64,000 bases of DNA from Sporolactobacillus sp. STSJ-5. Its GTDB lineage: Bacteria > Bacillota > Bacilli > Bacillales > Sporolactobacillaceae. Under the pieces are notes generated by a model, which worked only from the letters and a program-made list of their open reading frames with translations, searched no databases and had not been told where the DNA came from. A program made the translations under genes and the position numbers. Positions 56,769 through 64,000 of the stretch are shown here, piece after piece; position 1 is the first letter of the stretch, and each line of letters starts with the position of its first letter. Location of the stretch: NCBI RefSeq assembly GCF_024385605.1, contig NZ_JANFOJ010000012.1, forward strand, positions 33,486-97,485, written 5' to 3'.

Positions 56769-58697
56769 TTAGTACAAGGAGTTTGCTGATTGGGATGCTT
56801 GCTTTGTCCGCTTCTCCAAAGGATTTTTCCAGAAGCCGATCATCAGGCCGGAGATTATGGCACCGATCAGAATGGCGGCAATAAACAAAAATGGCTGATT
56901 GCTCAAGGCAACCACGAAGATACCACCATGGGGTGCCGGAATGTTGACTTTCCATAATTGCGTCAGAGCACCCGCGGTCGCCGAACCGACAATGCTTGAT
57001 GCAATAATCCGCAGAGGATCGGACGCCGCAAACGGAATAGCGCCTTCCGTAATAAAAGATAACCCGAGAACATAGTTCGTGATACCTGCTTTACGCTCTT
57101 CTTCATTAAATTTCGCTTTGAAGAAGGTTGTCGCTAGAGCGATTGCAAGCGGGGAAACCATGCCGCCGGCCATTACTGCGGCCATCATCAATCCACCGTT
57201 TGACGCGCCACTGGCGAATACGCCGATGGCAAAAGTATAAGCTGCCTTGTTTATAGGACCGCCCATATCAACAGCTTGCATTCCACCAAGGACAAGACCA
57301 AGCAATATGGCATTTCCTGTGCCAAGATGACTCAGCGCGCCGATCATGCCCGTATTGATCCATGTAAAGATTGGATCGAGAATGTAATACATGAGACCGC
57401 CTGTAATAAGTAAACCGAACACTGGAAAAATTAGAATTGCTTTCAAACCGTTTAGCGTTTTGGGAAGACCGGTAAATATTTTTTTCAGGAAGATAATGAC
57501 CCATCCGGCCGAGAATCCGGCAGCAAGACCGCCAAGAAATCCGGCGTTCGATGAGTACGCCATAAATCCTCCGACAACACCGGGCATTAGAGCGGGACGG
57601 TCGCCGACGCTGACGGCGATATAGCCGGCCAAAATCGCAATCAGAAAGTGAAAGGCACCGGTTTGTCCGCCGGCAACTGCACTCAGCATTTGATACACTG
57701 TATTGTCCTTGCCTAAATGTTCAAACATGAAGGAGATGGCGAGTAAAATACCACCACCGACAACAAAGGGAAGCATATGAGAAATACCGTTCATCAGGTC
57801 TTTATATATTCTGTTCCAAACGCTGTTTGCACTATCTGTATCAGTAAAGCTCGCACCGCTTTCTGCATGGTACACCGGTGCCTGACCGTTCACTACTTTT
57901 GAAATCAATTCTTCCGGTTTACGGATACCGTCGCTGACCGGCGTCTGCAGTACTTTCTTGTTGTCAAAGCGGGCCATTTCCACTGTTTTGTCTGCCGCTA
58001 CAATGACTCCGGCCGCGCGCGTGATTTCATCATGGGTGAGCACATGCTTCGCACCGTCAGCACCATTTGTTTCGACTCGGATTGAAACGCCCATCTCCTC
58101 AGCTTTTTTCTTCAGTGCATCTTCTGCCATATAGGTATGAGCGATCCCTGTCGGGCATGCGGTGACTGCAACGACAAACTTCTCATTGTCTGTTACTCTA
58201 GCAGTTGTCCGTGACGATTCTTTTTTTTCATTTTCTTCTTTTTCAGCCTGCTTGTCGTCAAATAATTGAGCAATTTCTGCAGGTGTTTCAGCTTTTTTCA
58301 CTTTGGCAACAAATTCCTCATCGATCAGTAATCGAGAAAGCGCTGCCAGTGTTTGCAAATGCACATCGGCTGCGCCAGAGGGAGCAGCAATCATAAAAAA
58401 GAGATAAGAAGGCTTGCCATCGAGCGCTTTGTAATCAATGCCCTTCTTGCTGCGTCCGAACACAACGGTTGCTTCGTTAACCGCTTTGGTTTTCGCATGC
58501 GGCATGGCAATACCGGAACCGATCCCTGTACTTGATTCAGCTTCTCTCTTCAGAATCATTTCTTTGAAGAACTTCGTATCATTAATCCTCCCGTTCTTTT
58601 CCATACTGGCAACGAGTTCGTCAATGGCTTCTTCTTTTGTTGTTGCCTGCATATCCATCACCATTGCACGTTGAATCATCAGATCAGTTATCTTCAT
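56769..58697 (-). CDS. fruA: PTS fructose transporter, fused EIIABC
   Basis: The 642-residue phosphotransferase permease has three domains: EIIA (phospho-His67 in GIAMPHAKT), EIIB (phospho-Cys181 in VTACPTGIAHT) and EIIC (about ten helices, residues 310-630, with GGPINKAAYTF and EGAIPFAASDP). It imports fructose as fructose-1-phosphate. The usual operon partners fruR and fruK are absent on both sides. ATG 58697 follows AAAGGTGAG; a 31-codon extension upstream was rejected. A perfect cre site lies 150 bases upstream. Confidence 0.94.
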   Translation of the reverse strand: MKITDLMIQRAMVMDMQATTKEEAIDELVASMEKNGRINDTKFFKEMILKREAESSTGIGSGIAMPHAKTKAVNEATVVFGRSKKGIDYKALDGKPSYLFFMIAAPSGAADVHLQTLAALSRLLIDEEFVAKVKKAETPAEIAQLFDDKQAEKEENEKKESSRTTARVTDNEKFVVAVTACPTGIAHTYMAEDALKKKAEEMGVSIRVETNGADGAKHVLTHDEITRAAGVIVAADKTVEMARFDNKKVLQTPVSDGIRKPEELISKVVNGQAPVYHAESGASFTDTDSANSVWNRIYKDLMNGISHMLPFVVGGGILLAISFMFEHLGKDNTVYQMLSAVAGGQTGAFHFLIAILAGYIAVSVGDRPALMPGVVGGFMAYSSNAGFLGGLAAGFSAGWVIIFLKKIFTGLPKTLNGLKAILIFPVFGLLITGGLMYYILDPIFTWINTGMIGALSHLGTGNAILLGLVLGGMQAVDMGGPINKAAYTFAIGVFASGASNGGLMMAAVMAGGMVSPLAIALATTFFKAKFNEEERKAGITNYVLGLSFITEGAIPFAASDPLRIIASSIVGSATAGALTQLWKVNIPAPHGGIFVVALSNQPFLFIAAILIGAIISGLMIGFWKNPLEKRTKQASQSANSLY

Positions 58698-58846
58698 TTT
58701 ATACTCACCTTTCGTATTCTTGTATGAAATCATCAGACCCGACCGTTCATAGCAATTATTTAATTGCTGTATCGATTCTGTTTGTGTCAATCAACGTTCA
58801 TTCAAAAGAATGTGAGACTTCCAATTTTTATTATTTCGGCAAAATT

Positions 58847-58860
58847 TGAAAACGATTACA
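58847..58860. promoter_or_regulatory. cre site (CcpA) upstream of fruA
   Basis: TGAAAACGATTACA matches the cre consensus TGWAANCGNTNWCA at every position. It lies 150 bases upstream of fruA and predicts carbon catabolite control by CcpA. Confidence 0.75.
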
Positions 58861-59337
58861 ATTCATTCTAAAATGAACAGCCTATCTAGTGGATCTTTTT
58901 CAGGATTTTCTTTGACAGAACATCCGTGCGAAGCGCTTACATTTGCTCGTATTTCAAAATTTATAGTCCGTATAATTAATTGAGTACTTCATGCCCAAAG
59001 GTTTCGAACGTTCGACTAACGCCTCAGCCATTCCATCCATCCTCCAATCATTAATTAGTTTTTCCCGAGGCTTGCGATGTTTCGTGTGTAAAGAGTGAAT
59101 GATCGAGAGTCCACCTCTCTACGGCTCAAAAATGAAATTAATTTTAAATTTTATATATTTATTTGAACTATTTTCAATATAATTATCTTATTTCTTTTTG
59201 TCAATAGAAATCTAACGCTGGAAAAAGTTTGATCCACGGGAATGGGTTTATTTGGGGCGGAAACCATCGCAAATCCCGATTCCTGCGAATGCACAAGGGA
59301 AGCAATGCTTCTGAATGGAGGCTGTTCAAAGAAAATT
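58861..59337. other. Intergenic region fruA-DASS, no gene seen
   Basis: About 480 bases. It includes GAAGCGCTTACA near 58932-58943, a weak second LacI-family-like palindrome, and a very AT-rich stretch at 59135-59210. No open frame or RNA gene was recognised. Confidence 0.45.
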
Positions 59338-59371
59338 AAAACCTCTGAATCAAAAACGATTCAGAGGTTTT
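59338..59371 (-). terminator. Terminator of the malolactic operon
   Basis: AAAACCTCTGAATC (59338-59351) pairs perfectly with GATTCAGAGGTTTT (59358-59371). It is directly past the DASS pseudogene. Confidence 0.88.
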
Positions 59372-59385
59372 AAGCAAAAATTCGA

Positions 59386-60802
59386 TTAATAAAGACCGAT
59401 GAGTTTCATCCAAAGCGACCCTAATCCGAGCCATATAATGAAATAAACAATGGCCAAGATTGCGTTCAATTTCCACCAGGTTTTTTGCGGGACGTAACCG
59501 GATGAGAATAGGATCGGAGCAGGCCCGTCACTGTAGTGTGTCGTTGATGCAAACAGGTTCCCGAAGAATCCGAGCATCAGTGCAGCGAGTAATGCCGGGA
59601 CACCCGATGCCAAAGCAACACCTAACAAAGCACTGTACATAGCGCTGACGTGTGCGGTTGCACTTGCGAATAGATAATGGCTGTAGAAATAGGCAAGGAT
59701 GAGCACGATTAACACGATTGCCCAATTCATTCCGTTCAAACCGCCTGAAATAAAATGGCTCAACCACGGAATAAAGCCGAGTGTATTTAGCTGACCGGCC
59801 ATCATCACTAATATGGAGAATCATACGAGCGTATTCCATGCGCCTTTCTCTTGCAGTATGTCACTCCAGGACAGAACACCGGTAATTAATAGTAATGTCA
59901 GTGCGATAAAGGCGGTTAATGTAGCATCAATGTTCAGAGTGCCGCCAAGGACCCATAAAATCAGTGAGATTAGGAAGATACCGCACATGAATTTTTCGGA
60001 ACGTGCCATTTTGCCTAATTCGCCCAATTGATTTTCTGCCCATTCCTTGGCGTTAGGTGTTTCTTGATTTCGGGCGGATACAATTTATAGATGATATAAG
60101 GGACAATGATCAGAGACAGAATGCCGGGAATAAATGCGGCAGTAAACCAGTTCATCCAGGTAATCGAGACATGGGCACTTTTGGCCAGGGATTGCGCCAG
60201 GGGTTGCCTGCCATGGCTGTTAGAAACATGGCCGATGTAATGGTATTGCCGTGGAATTCCGAAAAGATCAAAAAGGAACCCATTTTCCGTTCGGTATGGG
60301 ATTCGGGGCTGGATCCGAATGAACGCGACAAAGAGTTAATAATCGGATACATAATTCCGCCTGCTCGAGCTGTATTGCTCGGCGTGGCAGGTGACAAAAC
60401 CAAATCAACGCCAATCAATGAATAAGCAAGTCCCAGCGTTTTCTTGCCGAAAAGCCTCACAAAGTTCAGCGCAATACGTGTGCCGAGGCCGGTTTTGATA
60501 AATCCGCGCGAGATGAAGAAAGCCATTGCAATGAGCCAGATGCTGTTGTTTCCAAATCCGGCAATGGCCGTGTCCATCGGTACCTCGCCGGTAATGACCG
60601 TCATCGTAAACCCGATAACAGCGACTGCTCCAATGGGGAGCGGTTGGGTAATACAGCCGATAATGGTTGCGACAAAGATCGCAAACATGTGCCAGGCAGT
60701 AAGAGAAATGCCTGCCGGCTTAACTGGCGACAACAGCCAGATAATGATTCCCACGATCACAGGGATAAGAAATTTCTTGTAATTAATTTTTTCCAGGCTC
60801 AT
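59386..60802 (-). pseudogene. DASS-family anion (malate/citrate-type) transporter, three lesions
   Basis: Three minus-strand fragments join into one divalent anion:sodium symporter of about 473 residues. The first (60802-60152) runs to FLTAMAGNP. A missing base at the GGGG run 60200-60203 then shifts the frame from the expected LAQSLAKSAHVSITWMNWF. A second missing base at TTT 60060-60062 interrupts PPEIKK-TPNAKEWAENQLGELGKMA. A TGA at 59821-59823 replaces Trp in NTLV-W-FSILVMMAGQL. The last piece reads to LGSLWMKLIGLY. The gene overlaps the malolactic gene by ATGA and was presumably its dicarboxylate importer. Confidence 0.9.
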
Positions 60803-62442
60803 AATAGGTCGCCTAGTTCTCGGTATTCAGGTGCCCATTTTTCATCCTCAATTGCCCGGGCCGCATCAGAAATCGGTTCTGTATTAAGATTCTGATCCAC
60901 GGCGCTCTGTGCCACAGCCAAGGCGACCGTTTGTGAAAAGGCATCCAGCTTAGAAACGGGTGGGAGCACGGCTGCACCCGGCTGTTCCGGATTAACGATG
61001 CCACCGAGCGAATGAGCGGCTTTGGAAATCATTTCATCATTCAATACCTTGGCTGTAGAGGCAATCACGCCAAGGCCCAGTCCCGGATAGACCAGCGCAT
61101 TGTTTGCCTGTCCGATTTGGTACGTAACGCCATTATAGGTAACATCCGGTGCAGGAATACCGGTCGCAACAAGTGCCTTTCCGTCCGTCCACTTAATTAG
61201 GTCCTCAGCCCTGGCTTCGGCGAGTTTCGTAGGATTGGAAAGCGGGAAAATGATCGGACGTTCCGTGTGTGCCGCCATTTCGTTCACAATTTGTTCGGTA
61301 AAAGTTCCGGGCTGTGTGGACGTACCGACCAGAATACTTGGGTGTACAGCTTGAACGGCAGCCTTTAAATTGGTCAGCATTTCAGGATGATTAAATTCAG
61401 TGCGTTTACGAGCAAACGGTTTTTGTTCCGGTGTGAGCGTCGGATCATCATCGAAAAGCAAGCCTTGCTTATCGACAAGATAGAAGTGCTTTTTCGCTTC
61501 TTCCTCAGACAATCCCTGCTGCAGAAATTCGTCATAAATGCGTTTTGTAATACCCGCACCAGCTGTACCTGCGCCAAAGGACATGTATACTTGGTCGGTC
61601 ATTTTCTGTTTTGAAATGTTTAATGCTCCTAAAATACCTGCGAGAACAATAATGCCTGTTCCTTGAATATCGTCATTAAATGTCGTGATCTTATCCTTAT
61701 ATTTGTTTAAAATGCTGGCTGCGTGGTCGCGGCCGAAGTCTTCGAAGTGCAGGTACAGCTTTGGAAATAATCGTTCTGCAGTGTCAACGAATTGATCGAC
61801 AAATGCGTAATAACGCTCACCTTTTATCCGCTCGTGACGATTTCCAAGATACAGTGGATCGTCTAATAATTTCTTATTATTGGTGCCGGCATCTAAAACA
61901 ACGGGCAGTACCTGACTCGGATCAATTCCGGCGGCCGCCGTATAGACCATTAATTTACCTACCGCAATATCCACGCCGTTGGTGCCCCAGTCGCCAATAC
62001 CGAGAATTCCCTCTGCATCGGTGACAACAATGAGGCGGATATTCCGATGATTCGCGGCATTTTTTAATGCTGCTTCCATAGAATCAGGATCATCAATAGA
62101 TAAAAATGCTGCGTTTTGCGTTTGTACAAACAGTTCACTGTAGTTCTCTATGGTGTCGGCAATGGTCGGGTCATAAACAATGGGCATGAACTCGACAACA
62201 TGCTGGCTGAATAATTTAAAGAACAAGACACGATTTTCATTAAATATCTGCATGAGAAAGAGTCTTTTTTCTAAATGAGATGATTTCGTCAGATAGTGGG
62301 CATAGGTCTGTTTGGTTTGCTCCTCTAAACTCTGAACTTTAGGAGGAAGCAATCCTTCCAAACCGTATTTTTTGCGTTCCTCATTTGTAAAGGCTGTTCC
62401 TTTGTTCAAAAAGGGATCATTCAAAAGAGTCATTGGGCTCAT
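60799..62442 (-). CDS. mleA: Malolactic enzyme (NAD/Mn-dependent, L-malate to L-lactate)
   Basis: The 547-residue enzyme decarboxylates L-malate to L-lactate. It starts [29 protein letters not shown], as malolactic enzymes of Oenococcus and Lactococcus do, and has [57 protein letters not shown] and the NAD-binding [11 protein letters not shown]. It belongs to the malic-enzyme family, so malic enzyme activity cannot be excluded from sequence alone. The start follows AGGAGG. It is intact, while the downstream transporter is broken. Confidence 0.9.
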   Translation of the reverse strand: MSPMTLLNDPFLNKGTAFTNEERKKYGLEGLLPPKVQSLEEQTKQTYAHYLTKSSHLEKRLFLMQIFNENRVLFFKLFSQHVVEFMPIVYDPTIADTIENYSELFVQTQNAAFLSIDDPDSMEAALKNAANHRNIRLIVVTDAEGILGIGDWGTNGVDIAVGKLMVYTAAAGIDPSQVLPVVLDAGTNNKKLLDDPLYLGNRHERIKGERYYAFVDQFVDTAERLFPKLYLHFEDFGRDHAASILNKYKDKITTFNDDIQGTGIIVLAGILGALNISKQKMTDQVYMSFGAGTAGAGITKRIYDEFLQQGLSEEEAKKHFYLVDKQGLLFDDDPTLTPEQKPFARKRTEFNHPEMLTNLKAAVQAVHPSILVGTSTQPGTFTEQIVNEMAAHTERPIIFPLSNPTKLAEARAEDLIKWTDGKALVATGIPAPDVTYNGVTYQIGQANNALVYPGLGLGVIASTAKVLNDEMISKAAHSLGGIVNPEQPGAAVLPPVSKLDAFSQTVALAVAQSAVDQNLNTEPISDAARAIEDEKWAPEYRELGDLL

Positions 62443-62479
62443 AAAAAGGCCTCCTGGTTTGTTTTAATTTCACAGATCA

Positions 62480-62509
62480 ATCATAGAAAGTATAGCTGTT
62501 TATAGTCAA
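62480..62509 (-). promoter_or_regulatory. Promoter candidate for the malolactic operon
   Basis: On the minus strand, TTGACT (62504-62509) and TATGAT (62480-62485) have an 18-base spacer, 38 bases upstream of the start codon. Confidence 0.6.
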
Positions 62510-62641
62510 ACCTTGCTGCTGTTATAAATTTATTTAATATGAGAAAGCTGTTTGGATGCAACTTGTAGTGTGTCCATTATATGATTTCTATAGAACAACA
62601 TCAGGAATAATAGGGACAAATCACTTTAGCAAATAAACGCG

Positions 62642-62670
62642 TTGCATTGAGAAAACAAACGTGTTAGAAT
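62642..62670 (+). promoter_or_regulatory. Promoter candidate for the PTS-IIC-like gene
   Basis: TTGCAT (62642-62647) and TAGAAT (62665-62670) have a 17-base spacer, about 60 bases upstream of the start codon. Confidence 0.6.
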
Positions 62671-62731
62671 AACATCACTCACAATTTTGGAGAGAAAACA
62701 GAGATAGAAAAAACGGAGAGGGTGTTGGCGT

Positions 62732-63841
62732 TTGAAAACAGAAAAGATGACGGTGAAAGCATTCGTAAACCATGTCCTTGTCGGTCACGCCATTGGAATT
62801 GTCGCGGCATTGATTCCATCCGCACTGCTTGGTGAATTAAGCAAAGCGCTGATGGGAAGGTTCCCGGTTTTTGGAAGCATCTATCAATTGGTCACCATTT
62901 TCATGCTGGCCGTTCCATTACTGATCGGTGCGGCGGTAGCCCATCAATTCAAATTGAAGCCGATTCCGATGGTCTGTGTAGCCGCGGCGGCTTGGGCCGG
63001 ATCAGGTGCCTTGCAATTCACACCAAACGGCATTGTGATCGGAGGCATGGGTGACTTAGTCAATATATTGGTGACGATCAGTTTAACATGCGGGCTCGTC
63101 TTGCTTATTGGAGGTCGTCTGAAGTCATTTGAACCGCTTGTTATGCCGCCGATTATCTGTATCGTCGGAGGCGGTATGGGACTGATTGTTTATCCTCTCG
63201 TACACACGGTAACAACCGGACTTGGCGGGATGATCAACAGTTTCACAGCGCTGCAGCCGGTCCTGATGGGCGTCTTGATTGCGGCAGCATTCTCGGTAAT
63301 TATGATCTCTCCTGTATCAACGGTGGCCATCGCATCGGCAATCGGTATGAGCGGTATTGCCTCGGGTGCAGGCAATCTGGGCTGCGTTGCTGCGGCTGTC
63401 GGTATGTTTGTCGGCGGACTGCGTGTCAATAAAATCGGTCTTTCGCTCTCTATTGTTCTCGGAACACCTAAGATCATGATCGCAGCAATGGTCAGGCAGC
63501 CGAAAATTTTGGTGCCGATCATACTTAACGGTGCTCTTTTGGGCGCACTTGGTGCTGTTTTTCAAATCAAGGGTACACCGATCAGTGCCGGATTCGGATT
63601 TTCAGGTATGGTTGGTCCAATCAATGCTATCCATTTTATGCCCGGCGGAGCGACGATTGTTAATCTGCTAATCATCGGTCTCGTATTCATTGCGGTACCT
63701 TTCGCAGGCGGATTTTTCTTTGAATGGGTCTGTCGAAAGCTGCTCCATCTATATGAATCTGAAGATTACGGGACAGAAATGGCTGAATTTAAAAAAGAAA
63801 AACCGGAACCGCAGCCGAAGCTCGTTCTGGAAAAGGCTTAA
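62732..63841 (+). CDS. PTS-IIC-like membrane permease (PTS_EIIC_2 family)
   Basis: The 369-residue membrane protein has about ten hydrophobic segments and features of the stand-alone EIIC-like family: FVNHVLVGHAIGIVAALIPSALLGEL, GAGNLGCVAAAVGMFVGGLRVNKIGL and PTSAGFGFSGMVGPINAIHFMPGG-type blocks (here GTPISAGFGFSGMVGPINAI). No EIIA or EIIB is adjacent, and family members are not proven sugar transporters. The start is TTG 62732 after GGAGAGGG. It is divergent from the malolactic operon, so a shared signal such as organic acid is possible. Confidence 0.8.
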   Translation: MKTEKMTVKAFVNHVLVGHAIGIVAALIPSALLGELSKALMGRFPVFGSIYQLVTIFMLAVPLLIGAAVAHQFKLKPIPMVCVAAAAWAGSGALQFTPNGIVIGGMGDLVNILVTISLTCGLVLLIGGRLKSFEPLVMPPIICIVGGGMGLIVYPLVHTVTTGLGGMINSFTALQPVLMGVLIAAAFSVIMISPVSTVAIASAIGMSGIASGAGNLGCVAAAVGMFVGGLRVNKIGLSLSIVLGTPKIMIAAMVRQPKILVPIILNGALLGALGAVFQIKGTPISAGFGFSGMVGPINAIHFMPGGATIVNLLIIGLVFIAVPFAGGFFFEWVCRKLLHLYESEDYGTEMAEFKKEKPEPQPKLVLEKA

Positions 63842-63853
63842 TACAGGTATACA

Positions 63854-63882
63854 AAACCCTCATGCAGCGCGTGAGGGTTTTT
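63854..63882 (+). terminator. Terminator after the PTS-IIC-like gene
   Basis: AAACCCTCA (63854-63862) pairs with TGAGGGTTT (63872-63880), then T's. Repeat copy 6 begins at its end. Confidence 0.85.
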
Positions 63883-64000
63883 ACAAGTAAAGAAAGTATA
63901 TGATTCTGCCCCGTATTTAAACGAATAAACCAGTGTCTTGGCCGAGAATCAAAGTGGAGGTGCGAGACTCCTGCGGGATCAGGTGCCAGCGAGATCCCGC
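63883..64000 (+). repeat. Terminator-docked modular repeat, copy 6 (cut by window edge)
   Basis: It begins ACAAGTAAAGAAAGTATATG at the terminator T-run and follows copies 2 and 3 closely (GTATTTAAACGAATAAACCA; GAGACTCCTGCGGGATCAGG; CCAGCGAGATCCCGC) up to the right edge. Confidence 0.88.

Noticed and set aside
56515..56955. 146-codon minus-strand frame overlapping the end of fruA
   Set aside because: Most of it lies in another frame of fruA or spans the fruA terminator; no family features.
58929..58943. Second cre site (GAAGCGCTTACA region)
   Set aside because: Only the central half fits; three mismatches to consensus in the left arm.

Overview
The window reads as the origin-proximal chromosome of a low-GC, spore-forming Gram-positive (Bacillales). 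It runs from the 5' part of dnaA (minus strand, cut by the left edge) through oriC and then along one replichore. Most core genes lie on the + strand, co-oriented with replication leaving oriC. Sporulation-linked genes (yyaC, soj/spo0J, the SpoIIIJ-type yidC) occur together with a malolactic enzyme gene, an anaerobic ribonucleotide reductase and fermentative sugar genes. This suggests a spore-forming lactic acid bacterium such as Sporolactobacillus or a relative; the genus is an inference.

Layout of the core: dnaA, oriC, rpmH-rnpA-yidD-yidC-jag, mnmE-mnmG-rsmG-noc, soj-spo0J, yyaC (convergent), T-box-glyS, yyzM-ychF, rpsF-ssb-rpsR (1-18 kb). A minus-strand accessory block follows (GATase-like protein, DUF420 protein, HD phosphohydrolase, orphan CheW, CDF exporter; 18-22 kb). 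Then come yybS-gdpP-rplI-dnaC-purA, three tRNAs, walRK-yycHI-yycJ-htrA and rlmH (22-38.3 kb). Two parS sites, one in spo0J and one beside noc, go with the ParAB/Noc segregation system. A dense group of DnaA boxes lies just upstream of rlmH.

After rlmH the window is accessory: an MFS transporter, a cytoplasmic alpha-amylase, a MarR/NmrA pair, a hydrolase, an AraC regulator, an efflux pump with a stop-interrupted isochorismatase-like gene, an orphan MetQ-like lipoprotein, a Fur-box-controlled siderophore uptake set without an ATPase, a LysR regulator, nrdDG with paired NrdR boxes, and fruA with a perfect cre site. It ends with a malolactic operon whose DASS transporter gene carries three lesions, and a divergent PTS-IIC-like permease.

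The most unusual feature is a modular, highly structured intergenic repeat with six copies (4.4, 10.0, 10.3, 36.7, 37.0 and 63.9 kb). Every copy starts at the U-tract of an intrinsic terminator, all have the same orientation, and every complete copy ends in its own near-identical terminator, so copies can stack in tandem. The copies are mosaics of interchangeable internal segments. No transposase, CRISPR array or phage genes were seen.
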